A DNA stretch of 64,000 nucleotides from DASRJG01 sp964647625 (GCA_964647625.1 CAZYHZ010000015.1:17218-81217); one strand, 5' to 3'; counted from the stretch's first letter, positions 24,725 to 33,635 are shown. Program-made: numbers and translations. The notes: generated by a model not told the origin, from the letters alone.

Positions 24725-25468
24725 ATGAGACGATTCCTGACGGCCGCAGCCCTCCTCGTCGTTTCGTGTTTGGCGACCGGCGCCGCCTCGGCCCAATCCG
24801 CGCAGCCGTCGGAGGCGTTCAACTTTCGGTTCGGGTGGTTCTTCCCGACCGGTCACGGCGATTTCTGGGACTCGATCCAGTCGTCGTACACGCTCGACCA
24901 CAGCGATTTCAACGGGCCGATGGGCGGCGTCGGCTACACCGCCGCCATCTCGAACTACTTCGAGTTCGACAGCAACATCGACTTCTACACGCGCGGGGTG
25001 ACCTCGGCGGACCGGTTCTTCGTCGACCAGTTCGGCAACCCGCCTCTCCACGACACGCGACTGTCCCTCTCGCCGCTGACCGTGGGCATTCGCGTGCTTC
25101 CCACGGGCCGCTATGCCCAACGCGGGGAGAAAGGCCGCCACCTCGTTCGCCATCCCGTTCCGTACATCGGCGCGGGTATCGGCGCCGTCTACTGGCAGTA
25201 CGAAGAGGAAGGCGATTTCGTGTTCGTCGACCCGTCGGTGCCCGAAGGGTTCTCGATCTTCTACGACCGGGTGAAGGACTCCGGGCTCGAGTTCGAGACG
25301 CACGCGTACGCGGGCATCGAGTTTCCGGTGGCGCCGGATTGGAACATCACGTTCGAAGCGCGCCATTCCTGGGCCGAGGCCACGCCGGACAGCCGGTTCA
25401 CGGGATCGCCCGACAAGCTCGACCTCGGGGGCACGACGATGTATTTCGGCGCGGCGGTGCGCTTCTAG
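24725..25468 (+). CDS. small outer-membrane beta-barrel protein
   Basis: The product has 247 residues with a signal peptide ending near ASAQ. The mature part alternates hydrophobic and polar residues in strand-like segments and ends in AAVRF, typical of eight-stranded barrels of the OmpW/OmpA-barrel group. No catalytic motif is seen, and the role is unknown. GGGAG at 24716-24720 precedes the ATG. The last four bases overlap the end of the convergent zinc-ribbon regulator gene. Confidence 0.75.
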   Translation: MRRFLTAAALLVVSCLATGAASAQSAQPSEAFNFRFGWFFPTGHGDFWDSIQSSYTLDHSDFNGPMGGVGYTAAISNYFEFDSNIDFYTRGVTSADRFFVDQFGNPPLHDTRLSLSPLTVGIRVLPTGRYAQRGEKGRHLVRHPVPYIGAGIGAVYWQYEEEGDFVFVDPSVPEGFSIFYDRVKDSGLEFETHAYAGIEFPVAPDWNITFEARHSWAEATPDSRFTGSPDKLDLGGTTMYFGAAVRF

Positions 25469-26157
25469 GCTCGGGCCGCGTCTTCGGTCTCGGGCTCGCC
25501 GAGCATCTCGGCCACCTTGCGCTGAAGGGCTTCGTCCATGTTCATGCCCTTGATGATGACGTCGTCGACGCCGAGCGCTTGAAGCTTCGACCAGCCGTCC
25601 CCGTACATCTCGGATTCATCTTGTGCGGTGAAGAGCAGCACGGGGCAGATCTTCCCCGGGGATTCGTGGAGCAGCCGCAGTCCGTCCTCGCCCTTCTGAA
25701 GGGTGAGATCCAGAAGGAGCAGGTCGATCCCTCCCGCAATCAGGTGAGCGCGGGCTTCCTCGATCGTCTTCGCGGTCTTGACCTCGTATCGCGTCGAGAG
25801 TGCATCGCGCGCGATCTGGAGGAAGTAATCCATGTCCTCGACGATGAGAATCCGCGGCCGGTCCGGGCCGGGTGAAGCGGGCGCCGGCGCCGGCCCGGGG
25901 ACGTTCGCGGAGACCGCGGCCGGTGCGCTCGTCGTCTGCGTCTCGGGAACGAAGTGGAGCTGGCAGCGGGGGCAGCAGACTTCGCCCGCCCGAAGCACCC
26001 GCTTCTTTGCGGGTGCCGGCGGCGCGGAAGATCTCGGAGGAAGGACGATGTTCGCGCCGCAGTCCTGGCACGGCACATAGCCGCCACCGGTCGGAATGCG
26101 CCCCTCGTCGATCAGGTAGCCCCTGCCGCATTCCGGGCAGCGGATCTGGAAATTCAT
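25465..26157 (-). CDS. response regulator with N-terminal MJ0042-type zinc ribbon
   Basis: The product has 230 residues. The N-terminus carries a zinc ribbon with CPECGRGY and CQDCG, then a further pair in CCPRCQLHF. After an Ala/Pro-rich linker (about 80-100) comes a complete receiver domain (about 105-225): the VEDMD acidic pair, the phospho-acceptor Asp in LLLLDLTLQ, a Thr in LFTAQ and a Lys in VIIKGM. No DNA-binding domain is present, so output may be through the zinc ribbon or protein contacts. Its start codon overlaps the stop of the upstream M23 gene (ATGA), indicating translational coupling. Confidence 0.85.
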   Translation of the reverse strand: MNFQIRCPECGRGYLIDEGRIPTGGGYVPCQDCGANIVLPPRSSAPPAPAKKRVLRAGEVCCPRCQLHFVPETQTTSAPAAVSANVPGPAPAPASPGPDRPRILIVEDMDYFLQIARDALSTRYEVKTAKTIEEARAHLIAGGIDLLLLDLTLQKGEDGLRLLHESPGKICPVLLFTAQDESEMYGDGWSKLQALGVDDVIIKGMNMDEALQRKVAEMLGEPETEDAARA

Positions 26158-26936
26158 CGCCGCGCCTGCGTCACGCCGAGATACGGCATCGGATCGACGG
26201 CGTGGTTCTGCAACCGGATCTCGAAGTGACAGTGCTCCGTGGTGGCGTTTCCCGTACGTCCGAGCAGCGCGATCGGCTGCCCGCGCTTGACGGCCTCCCC
26301 GGGGGTGACGAGCACCTTCTGGGCGTGCGCGTAGAGCGTCTGCACGCCGTCGCCGTGGTCGAGCACGACCATGTTGCCGTAACCGGTGCCGGTTCGTCCG
26401 CCGAACGCGACGGTTCCGTCCTTCGCCGCGAGGATGTCCTGGCCGAGCATGCCTCGGATGTCGACGCCGGCGTGCACGTGATGGCGGCGGGGCTCGCCGA
26501 ACGGACGCATGAACTCGCCCTTGTCGACCGGCCAGAGGAAATCGGCCGAGGGTGCGGCGGAAGCCGCCGGCTCCGTGGCCGACGGCTTCGGCAGGGGCGC
26601 CGGGTAGGCGGCGATGTCGATCGTCGCGGTTGCACCCGGCACGAAGATCGGCGTGCCGACCTCGACGCGCGCCGGGTCTTGGATCCCGTTGACGTCCGCG
26701 AGCTTCGCGAGATCGATTCCGTAGGCGTGCGCGATGCGCCAGAGCGTCTGGCCGGGCTGGACGACGTGCACGATGCCGTTCGCGGGCTCCTGCGCATCGA
26801 CCGAGGGCGTGACCGGCTCGGCCGGCGCCGCGACATCGCGGACGGGCACCGCCTTCGCCGTATCGACCGTCGAGCGAGCGGCGCAGCCGCTGGCGATCAC
26901 GATCGGGGCGAGAACCAGCGAGGCCAGTGCGCGCAT
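26154..26936 (-). CDS. LysM-M23 peptidase lipoprotein (NlpD/EnvC-like)
   Basis: This 260-residue protein has a lipoprotein signal (IASGC, Cys18), a LysM peptidoglycan-binding domain (about 57-100) and a C-terminal M23 domain. The metal-site motifs are intact: His155 and Asp159 in HAGVD, His204 in YAHAQ, and His235/His237 in HCH, so it could be an active endopeptidase rather than a degenerate amidase activator. It would act on or sense cell-wall peptidoglycan, and FtsEX (10.0-11.6 kb) is the classic regulator of related proteins. It is the first gene of a two-gene operon with the zinc-ribbon regulator. Confidence 0.9.
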   Translation of the reverse strand: MRALASLVLAPIVIASGCAARSTVDTAKAVPVRDVAAPAEPVTPSVDAQEPANGIVHVVQPGQTLWRIAHAYGIDLAKLADVNGIQDPARVEVGTPIFVPGATATIDIAAYPAPLPKPSATEPAASAAPSADFLWPVDKGEFMRPFGEPRRHHVHAGVDIRGMLGQDILAAKDGTVAFGGRTGTGYGNMVVLDHGDGVQTLYAHAQKVLVTPGEAVKRGQPIALLGRTGNATTEHCHFEIRLQNHAVDPMPYLGVTQARR

Positions 26937-27109
26937 CGAGGCAAATCTTAGGTCCCGCAAAACGCCGAGACAATCGCCAAATCGTCCGGCCGATGACGGT
27001 TTCGTCGCCGCGCCGCGCGCGATGGCCGGCCACGCCGGAAGCGAAGGTCCGGCCGGTTGGGCTAGAATTCGCTGTTCTGAAGCTTCAGGTCCGCGAGGAG
27101 GTGTGTTCC

Positions 27110-28204
27110 ATGGCCGGTCCGCTCGTCTGCCGCATTTCGGCCGGCGCCGCGTTCGTCCTGCTGGTGGCGTGCGGTGCTTCGGCCCAGTCGAATCCGAAAG
27201 CCGCCCCACCCCCGCCGCCCGGACTGGCCCAGGTGAAGGCGGCCGAATTCGGCGTGGTGTTTCCCGCGGAGAAGTTCACGAACCTCAACACCGCGCCCGG
27301 GCAAGCGGCATCCGTCGACCTCGCGACCTACCTCGGGAAGAAGCCGATCGTCTTCGTCTACTGGATGGCCAACAACCCGCGCGCGGAGAAAATCCTGCTC
27401 GACACCGAAACCGCCGTCGAAAAGGCGGGAGCGTCATCGAAGGTCGCGCTTCTCTCGGTGGCCGCCGCTCCCTTCGGCTCGACCGACGTCGGCCCGATCA
27501 AGGAGCGGGTGACCGCACTGAAGCTCAAATCGCCGGTGCTCAACGACGAGGGGTTCCGCCTCCTCCAGCAGCTGCAGGTCCACGCCGTCCCCAACATCAC
27601 GATCATCGACGGCGAGGGAAAGCTGAGGCTTTCGAACGGCGGCAGCCTCTCGCAGTCCCTCGAGTACAAGCTCGACGTCGAAGGGGCGATCAAGCGCGTG
27701 GCGACGACTGGAAAGCTCGGCACCTACGGCCCGCTGTCGACGTACTATCCGGTGGTCGAGCTGGTCGGAAAGAAGTGCCCCGACTTCGACGCCCCGCTGA
27801 TCAACGACGCCGGCACGCACACCCTGTCCTCGATGCTCGCCAACGACAAGGTCAACGTGCTGATCTTCTGGTCGGTCGACTGCCCGCACTGCAAGGCATC
27901 GCTCCCCAAGCTCAACGATTGGCTGAAAGGCCACCCCGAAGGCCTGAACGTGATCTCCGCAGCACGCATCACCGATGACGCCACGAAGACGCGCACCGCG
28001 GAGTACTGCAAGATCAGCGGCTTCGGCTTCCCGACGTTCGTCGACAAGGACATGCAGATCGGCGGCCGGTACGACGTGATCTCGACGCCGACGATCGTCG
28101 TGATCCGCCCCGACGGCGTCGTCGACTCCGTCCTGCTTTCGGGCGAGACCGATCTCGGAGCCGCGCTCGACGCCAAGCGCCGCGAGATCCTGAAAAAGAG
28201 CTAG
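27110..28204 (+). CDS. tandem thioredoxin-like (TlpA-type) secreted protein
   Basis: The product has 364 residues, a signal peptide (about 1-25, ending ASAQ) and two thioredoxin folds. The first (about 45-190) has no active-site cysteines; the expected position reads YWMANNPRAEK. The second (about 210-360) has an intact CPHC at Cys258/Cys261 and a cis-Pro loop in ISTPTIV. This pairing of a redox-dead and a redox-active domain suggests the first binds a partner. The likely role is periplasmic disulphide reduction or cytochrome maturation. GGAGG precedes the ATG, and TAGAAT at 27063-27068 may be a -10 element. Confidence 0.87.
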   Translation: MAGPLVCRISAGAAFVLLVACGASAQSNPKAAPPPPPGLAQVKAAEFGVVFPAEKFTNLNTAPGQAASVDLATYLGKKPIVFVYWMANNPRAEKILLDTETAVEKAGASSKVALLSVAAAPFGSTDVGPIKERVTALKLKSPVLNDEGFRLLQQLQVHAVPNITIIDGEGKLRLSNGGSLSQSLEYKLDVEGAIKRVATTGKLGTYGPLSTYYPVVELVGKKCPDFDAPLINDAGTHTLSSMLANDKVNVLIFWSVDCPHCKASLPKLNDWLKGHPEGLNVISAARITDDATKTRTAEYCKISGFGFPTFVDKDMQIGGRYDVISTPTIVVIRPDGVVDSVLLSGETDLGAALDAKRREILKKS

Positions 28205-28205
28205 A

Positions 28206-28925
28206 TCAGGATTCCGCGAAGAACGGGTGCATCCCGCGGAGGTCGGCGATGCTTCCTGGATGATCGAACCGTCCGCGGCGATCGACGATGAGGCTCGCGA
28301 GACCCGCCGCCGTCGCGCCACGGCCGTCGAGGTCCGGCACGTCGCCCACATGGATCGCCTGATCGGGCCGGCCGCCCAGGCGCCGCACCGCTCGAAGAAA
28401 CAGCTCGGGGTCGGGTTTTTCAATGCCTTCGAGGTGCGAGACGACGATCGCGTCGAACCAGCGCGCCAGCCCCAATCGTTCGAGGAGCGCCGGCAGCGCC
28501 GAATCCCAGTTGGAGACGACCGCCATCCGCGCCCCCGCGTCCCGAAGGGCCGCCAGCGCCGGCGGGACGTCGTCGAACACCGACCACGCGCCAACGTCCC
28601 GGAAAGCCTCGCGCAGCGGGGCGAGTGCCGCGGCGGCGAGCGCCTGTGGATCGTCGACCCCGGGGGTCCTTGCGAGCGTTCCCTCCACGAAACGGAGCCA
28701 GTAGCCGTTCTCGCCGCCGGTCGCCGCAGCGTACCGGTCGACGCCGGGAGCCAGGGCGGCGTTCGTGTGCGCCCAGCACTGCCGCAGCCCGGCTTCGAGG
28801 TCGGCCGCCCGCAGGTCTACGCCGAGCCCGCCCAGTGTCCGCGCATAGACCGCGCCGAACGATTCCCGCGGCGCGATCAAGGTCTCGCCGCAATCGAACA
28901 GCACGAGCGGATAGCGCAATTTCAT
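28206..28925 (-). CDS. HAD-superfamily hydrolase
   Basis: The 239-residue protein has HAD motif I as LFDCGETL (nucleophile Asp10, second position Gly in place of the usual general-acid Asp), a helical cap, motif II VVSNWDS, motif III Lys in EGIEKPDPELF and motif IV HVGDVPDLDG. The Asp-x-Gly form occurs in REG-2-like members, so a phosphatase activity is possible but less certain than for Asp-x-Asp enzymes. Substrate cannot be inferred. It is transcribed away from the PhzF-like gene, with 42 bp between the starts. Confidence 0.88.
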   Translation of the reverse strand: MKLRYPLVLFDCGETLIAPRESFGAVYARTLGGLGVDLRAADLEAGLRQCWAHTNAALAPGVDRYAAATGGENGYWLRFVEGTLARTPGVDDPQALAAAALAPLREAFRDVGAWSVFDDVPPALAALRDAGARMAVVSNWDSALPALLERLGLARWFDAIVVSHLEGIEKPDPELFLRAVRRLGGRPDQAIHVGDVPDLDGRGATAAGLASLIVDRRGRFDHPGSIADLRGMHPFFAES

Positions 28926-28967
28926 GCCGGTTTCGCATCGTAGCAGCGCTGCGCTAAGCTTCTTGTC

Positions 28968-29759
28968 ATGCCGACCCTCATCTATCAAGTCGATTCCTTC
29001 ACCGACAAGGCGTTCTCGGGCAACCCCGCCGGGGTGTGCATCCTGGAGCGTGCGGCGGCCGAAGATTGGATGCAGGCGGTCGCCGGCGAGATGAACGTCT
29101 CCGAGACCGCGTTCCTGGTTCGCCGCGGCGAAGGCGCGTACGACCTGCGCTGGTTCACGCCGACGGTCGAGGTCGACCTGTGCGGGCACGCGACGCTCGC
29201 GTCCGCGCACATCCTTCTGGAGCTCGGCAAGGTCCGAACCGGCGAGCGCACGCGCTTCGAGACGAAAAGCGGAGCGCTGATCGCTTGGCACGACGGAAGC
29301 CAAATCCTCATGGACTTTCCGAGCGAGCCGGTGACCCCCAAAGATCCGCCGGCCGCGCTCAAATCGGCACTCGGCGTGGCGACGACGTTTGCCGGACAGA
29401 ACCGCATGGACTGGCTGGTCGAGGTTGCCGACGAGGCCGCGGTCCGGGCGTGCCGGCCGGACGTGCGCGGCATCGCTTCGGTCGGCGGCCGCGGCGTCAT
29501 CGTGACCGCGGCATCGAGCGCTCCCGGGCGCGATTTCGTGTCGAGGTTCTTCGCGCCTGCGGCCGGCGTCGACGAAGACCCGGTCACCGGATCCGCTCAC
29601 TGCGCGCTCGCGCCGTACTGGTCGGGCCGGCTCGGGAAGAACCTCCTCACCGGTTATCAGGCGTCGCGCCGCGGGGGTACCGTCCACTGCACGGTCGAAG
29701 GCGGCCGCGTGCTTCTCGGCGGCCGCGCGATCACCGTCCTGCGGGCCGAATTGCTTTGA
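28968..29759 (+). CDS. PhzF-family isomerase/epimerase-like protein
   Basis: The 263-residue protein shows the PhzF hallmarks: YQVDSFTDKAFSGNPAGV at the N-terminus, the catalytic Glu46 in MNVSETAFL, WFTPTVEVDLCGHATLA, and EDPVTGSAHCALAPYW in the second half. In phenazine producers PhzF isomerises a dihydro-anthranilate, but no other phenazine gene is present, so the substrate here is unknown. The ATG at 28968 has no Shine-Dalgarno; TAAGCT lies 7 nt upstream, with TTCGCA 17 nt before that, suggesting a leaderless mRNA. Confidence 0.93.
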   Translation: MPTLIYQVDSFTDKAFSGNPAGVCILERAAAEDWMQAVAGEMNVSETAFLVRRGEGAYDLRWFTPTVEVDLCGHATLASAHILLELGKVRTGERTRFETKSGALIAWHDGSQILMDFPSEPVTPKDPPAALKSALGVATTFAGQNRMDWLVEVADEAAVRACRPDVRGIASVGGRGVIVTAASSAPGRDFVSRFFAPAAGVDEDPVTGSAHCALAPYWSGRLGKNLLTGYQASRRGGTVHCTVEGGRVLLGGRAITVLRAELL

Positions 29760-29781
29760 TCGAACGGCGCCCGTCGGCGCT

Positions 29782-31233
29782 CTAGCTGCGCCCCGGCCCC
29801 TTCTTCGGGATCGCGATGTCCACCGTCGCGACCTTGCCCAGCGTGTCGAGCGGCTTCGGGAAATCCGACGCCTTCCCGACGATGAGCACAGTCAGGTCGT
29901 TGGCGTGCACATACTTGCCGGCGACACGGACGACGTCGTCCTTGCTCACCTTCTCGATGTTGGACCGGTACGTCTCGAGGTAGTTCGCGGGCAGTCCGTA
30001 GTAGGCGTAGCTCATCTGCTGCGCGAGGATCCTCTCCCGCGAGTCGTAATTGAAGATGAACGAGTTGAGGATCGAGTCTTTCGCGGCGGCCAGCTCGTCG
30101 TCGGTCGGCGGGTTGGTGACGATCCCTCCGACCTCGTCCTTGAGCGCGGCCAGAGCGTCGTAGACGGATACCGACTTGGTCTGCATCGTCAGCCGCATCA
30201 GCCCCGGATGATTGAACGCCGCTCCCAGGCCGCCGCCGACCCCGTACGCGAGCCCCTTCTTCGTCCGGATCTGGTTCATCAACCGGCCCGAGAATCCGCC
30301 GCCCAAGACCTCGTTCATCACCTGCGCGGCGAAGTAATCGGGATTGGTCTGCTCGATCCCGAGGTGCGCCATCGCGATGTTGACCTGCGTGACGTCAGGC
30401 TTTTCGATGAAGAACACGCCCGGATTCGCGTTTGTCCTGTAGGCGACCTTGGGAGGCTCGAACGCGGGCCCTTTGGGCCACGCTCCGAACGCCGCATCGA
30501 TCGCCTTGCGCATCACCTTCGGATCGAAATCGCCCGAGACCCCGAGCATCATGTTGTTCGGCTGGTAGTACTTCTTGTGCCAGGCGACGAGGTCCTCGCG
30601 CTTGATGGCGTCGATCGTCGCGTATTCCTCGAGGGATGCGAGAGGCGAGTCCGGGCCGTAGACCAGGCGCGTGATCTCGCGCCCGGTGATGGCCCCGACG
30701 TTGTCGTTGCGGCGGGCGATGCCGGCTCCGGCCTGGACCTTTGCCAGCTCGAGCTTGTCGTCCGGAAACGCCGGGTTGCGGAGAACGTCGACGTACACCT
30801 TGAAGACGTCGTCGAAGTCCTGCTTCAGGCAGTTCATGGTGGCGGTGCCGGTATCGCCGCCGATGCCGGTCTCGACCGAGGCGGCGCGCGCTTCGAGGTA
30901 CTCGTCGATCTTGTCTCCCGGCATCGACAACGTGCCGCCGGTCCGCTGCACGGTCCCGGTGATGCGGGCGAGGCCGATCTTGTCCTGCGGCTCGTAAAAG
31001 CCGCCGGTCCTCACGATCGTCCGGACGTTGATGACCGGAATCTCGTGATCTTCCATCAGAAAGACGCGAAGTCCGTTGCCGAGCGTGTAGGTCTCGGGCT
31101 TCGGGACGACGAACGCCGGCAGAGGCGGCGATTTGATCTCGGTGTAGCGCTTGGCCTGCGCGGCCGCCGGCGGGAAGAACGAAGCCGCCGTGAGGGCGGC
31201 GAGAACGATTCGGCTGACGGGCGTGATCTTCAT
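29782..31233 (-). CDS. M16-family peptidase homologue, catalytically inactive subunit
   Basis: The 483-residue product has a signal peptide (ending near AAAQA) and the M16 fold, with RTIVRTGGFYEP and the C-terminal Arg/Tyr-containing GLAYGVGGG segment. The zinc motif HxxEH is missing: the aligned stretch reads GLARITGTVQRTGG. It is the second gene of a pair whose first member has the zinc site, the arrangement of heterodimeric M16 proteases in which the partner supplies the substrate-binding Arg/Tyr. GAGGAG lies about 7 nt before the ATG at 31233; the in-frame GTG at 31248 overlaps the preceding stop and is less likely. Confidence 0.88.
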   Translation of the reverse strand: MKITPVSRIVLAALTAASFFPPAAAQAKRYTEIKSPPLPAFVVPKPETYTLGNGLRVFLMEDHEIPVINVRTIVRTGGFYEPQDKIGLARITGTVQRTGGTLSMPGDKIDEYLEARAASVETGIGGDTGTATMNCLKQDFDDVFKVYVDVLRNPAFPDDKLELAKVQAGAGIARRNDNVGAITGREITRLVYGPDSPLASLEEYATIDAIKREDLVAWHKKYYQPNNMMLGVSGDFDPKVMRKAIDAAFGAWPKGPAFEPPKVAYRTNANPGVFFIEKPDVTQVNIAMAHLGIEQTNPDYFAAQVMNEVLGGGFSGRLMNQIRTKKGLAYGVGGGLGAAFNHPGLMRLTMQTKSVSVYDALAALKDEVGGIVTNPPTDDELAAAKDSILNSFIFNYDSRERILAQQMSYAYYGLPANYLETYRSNIEKVSKDDVVRVAGKYVHANDLTVLIVGKASDFPKPLDTLGKVATVDIAIPKKGPGRS

Positions 31234-31244
31234 CGCGGCTCTCC

Positions 31245-32759
31245 TCACTTCCCGCCCCGGGGGCCGTCTGCGTGCTCGATCATTCCCACCGTGCGATTCG
31301 TGGCCACGAAGGTCGACTTCGCGACCTTCATCACGTCGTCCTTGTTCACCTTGTCGAGGCGATCGAGGTAGCGGAACATGTCACGCCAGTCTCCGCGGCG
31401 GGCCTGGGTGACCGCAAGCTGCCGTGCCAATCCCGCGTTGCTGCCGAGGCTGCGGATCAGGTCGGCCTTCGCCCGCGTCTTGACCATCTTCAGCTCGTCG
31501 TCCGTGATCGGCTCGGTTTTGAGCCGCTCCAGCTCCTCGCGGATCGCGGCCTGCATCTCGGCGTTCGTGTGGCCCGGCGTGGGCACCGCCCGCACGGCGA
31601 TGAGCGTCGGGTACTTCGCTCCCGGGATCCCGTCGATGACGCCGGCGTTCGCCGCGATCTTCTTGTCCCGCACCATGTCCTTGTAGAGGCGCGCCGTGCG
31701 GCCGGAGGACAGCACGTCGTCGATGACGTCGTACACGGGGTCGTCGGGAGACGTGATGTCGGGGCGGTGGTAACCCTCCATGTAGACCGGTTGCGACGGG
31801 TCGGTCAGCACGATCGATTTTTCCGCCGTCTGCGCAGGCTCGACCGTGCGCAGCGAGTCGGGCTTCTCGCCCGCCGGAAGCCGCCCGAAGTACTTGTCGA
31901 CGATCGGGATGACCTCTTCGGCCTTCACGTCTCCGACGATGGCGATCGTCATGTTCGACGGGACGTAGTACTTCTTGTAGAACGCCTCCGCGTCCTCGCG
32001 CGTGAACGACATGAGATCGCTCATGTAGCCGACGACCGGCTGCTTGTACGGGTGCGCGATGAAGGCGGTCGCCGTGAATTGCTCGTTCAGGCGTCCGCCC
32101 GGCGTGCTCTCCGTGCGCAGGCGCCGCTCTTCCATCACGACGTCGCGCTCCTTGTAGAACTCGCGGAAGACGGGGTCCAGGAATCGCGACGATTCCAGGT
32201 AGGCCCACAGCTCGACTTTGTTGGCGGGGAGCGAGAAGAAGTAGACGGTCTGGTCGGAGCTGGTCGAGGCGTTCATGCCGACGCCGCCGGCGCGGTCGAC
32301 GATCCGGCTGAACTCGTTTTTCTCGATGTACTTGTCCGCGGCTTCCTGCGAGTCCTTGAACGCCTGCTTGAGGGAGTCGAGCTTCGCCGGATCCGGCCCC
32401 CCGGCTTTCCGCCGCTCGGCGTCGAAGGCGTGATACGCGGCATCGACCTTGGCGAGCGCGGCCTTCTCACCCTCGAAGTCCTTCGTGCCGATCACGCTCG
32501 TCCCCTTGAACGCCATGTGCTCGAACATGTGGGCGAGGCCCGTGATTCCCGGCACCTCTTGCGCCGCCCCGACGTCGACGTACGTGAAGAACGAGAAGAC
32601 CGGGGCCACCGGCCGCCGGTAGATCAACACCGTGAGGCCGTTGGGCAGCTTGTGAACGGTCAGGTTCTTCTCGAAGGCGGCGAGATCCTGGGCGGAGGTC
32701 CGCCCGGCGGCGGCGATCAGCGCGATCGCCAGGAGAACGATTCGAGATGTACGCGTCAT
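31245..32759 (-). CDS. M16-family zinc metallopeptidase, catalytic subunit
   Basis: The 504-residue product has a signal peptide (about 1-23) and the inverted zinc motif His77-x-x-Glu80-His81 in GLAHMFEHMAFKGT. An insertion of about 60 residues, rich in Lys, Ala and Glu and probably helical, follows the motif before the rest of the domain (RDVVMEERRLRTES and further). The second M16 domain follows after about residue 230. With the inactive partner gene 11 nt downstream it probably forms a periplasmic heterodimeric peptidase degrading unfolded peptides. No promoter was confidently identified. Confidence 0.93.
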   Translation of the reverse strand: MTRTSRIVLLAIALIAAAGRTSAQDLAAFEKNLTVHKLPNGLTVLIYRRPVAPVFSFFTYVDVGAAQEVPGITGLAHMFEHMAFKGTSVIGTKDFEGEKAALAKVDAAYHAFDAERRKAGGPDPAKLDSLKQAFKDSQEAADKYIEKNEFSRIVDRAGGVGMNASTSSDQTVYFFSLPANKVELWAYLESSRFLDPVFREFYKERDVVMEERRLRTESTPGGRLNEQFTATAFIAHPYKQPVVGYMSDLMSFTREDAEAFYKKYYVPSNMTIAIVGDVKAEEVIPIVDKYFGRLPAGEKPDSLRTVEPAQTAEKSIVLTDPSQPVYMEGYHRPDITSPDDPVYDVIDDVLSSGRTARLYKDMVRDKKIAANAGVIDGIPGAKYPTLIAVRAVPTPGHTNAEMQAAIREELERLKTEPITDDELKMVKTRAKADLIRSLGSNAGLARQLAVTQARRGDWRDMFRYLDRLDKVNKDDVMKVAKSTFVATNRTVGMIEHADGPRGGK

Positions 32760-32847
32760 GGATCCTCCCGAAGGGGTCGACGTCGGCCGTGCGCCCTTAC
32801 GCTAACCCAGCGGGCCGCTCCGTTGCGAGATGTCTTAGGATCGAATC

Positions 32848-33507
32848 ATGCTTTTGCCGCCCCCGCCGGCGTTTACGGGTTTTCCCTCGGACGCGTTCGA
32901 GGCGTTTAGCGTCCGGGACCGGGACGAACGCCGCCGGGCGATCATCGCGGCCTTCCATCCGGGGCTGAAGCTCCTGTCCGAAGACCTTCTGCTCGCGTTG
33001 AACGACGGCGCCCGCCGGCCGTTTCACGCGCACCTGCCGCAGCTCAACTGGCCGAAGGGCTACGTCCCTTTTTGCACGTGGCTCGCTCTCTCGACGCTCC
33101 CGCACGGCTACCAGGCGGGGCCGCAGCTCAACATCGGGGTGCACGCCGATTTCGTCGCCGCGCGCCTGGCGTGGGACACCGCGGCCGACGGTTTCGGCCG
33201 GTTCGAGTTCCGCGCGCGGGTCGCCGGGCTCCACGGGGCCCTCACCGACGCCGCCTCGGCGAACGGACTGTCGTTCCGGGTCTATGCCGCTGCGCCGTGG
33301 CCCGAAGGGTCGCATCTCGTGTTCGAGAGCACGAGCGACTGGGAGGGCGCATTCGCCGAGGTGAAGCGCCGCGGCGTATGGTGGGAGATCGGCCGCCGCT
33401 TCGACCTTCCCGAATCGCGCGAGCTCATCGCTTCGCCCCAACTCAGCACGCGGATCGTCGAGACGCTCGTGCCGCTCCGGGCGCTCTACGAAACCATCGA
33501 CGACTAA
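32848..33507 (+). CDS. DUF1054-like protein of unknown function
   Basis: The product has 219 residues and no signal peptide. FPSDAFEAF near the N-terminus and GPQLNIGVHADFVAARL in the middle resemble the DUF1054 (Bacillus YktB) family, which has no established function. That match is by eye and tentative. The ATG has no Shine-Dalgarno; TAGGAT lies 6 nt upstream. The TAA stop (33505-33507) runs directly into GGGACAGTCCCCT, one end of the hairpin element that leads into the first assembly gap. Confidence 0.6.
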   Translation: MLLPPPPAFTGFPSDAFEAFSVRDRDERRRAIIAAFHPGLKLLSEDLLLALNDGARRPFHAHLPQLNWPKGYVPFCTWLALSTLPHGYQAGPQLNIGVHADFVAARLAWDTAADGFGRFEFRARVAGLHGALTDAASANGLSFRVYAAAPWPEGSHLVFESTSDWEGAFAEVKRRGVWWEIGRRFDLPESRELIASPQLSTRIVETLVPLRALYETIDD

Positions 33508-33635
33508 GGGACAGTCCCCTNNNNNNNNNNNNNNNNNNNNNNNNNNNNNNNNNNNNNNNNNNNNNNNNNNNNNNNNNNNNNNNNNNNNNNNNNNNNNNNN
33601 NNNNNNNNNNNNNNNNNNNNGTCCCCTAACTCCTA
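33507..33635. other. assembly gap flanked by hairpin-element ends
   Basis: Exactly 100 N occupy 33521-33620. The left flank AGGGACAGTCCCCT and the right flank GTCCCCTAACTCCTA match the two ends of the complete element at 54948-55148. Both flanking genes, which converge here, end on this sequence. The simplest reading is that a copy of the same hairpin was lost in assembly. Confidence 0.7.

Noticed and set aside
28968..29759. A phenazine biosynthesis gene cluster
   Set aside because: Only a PhzF-like gene is present; no other phz gene lies nearby, and this family is widespread outside phenazine producers.
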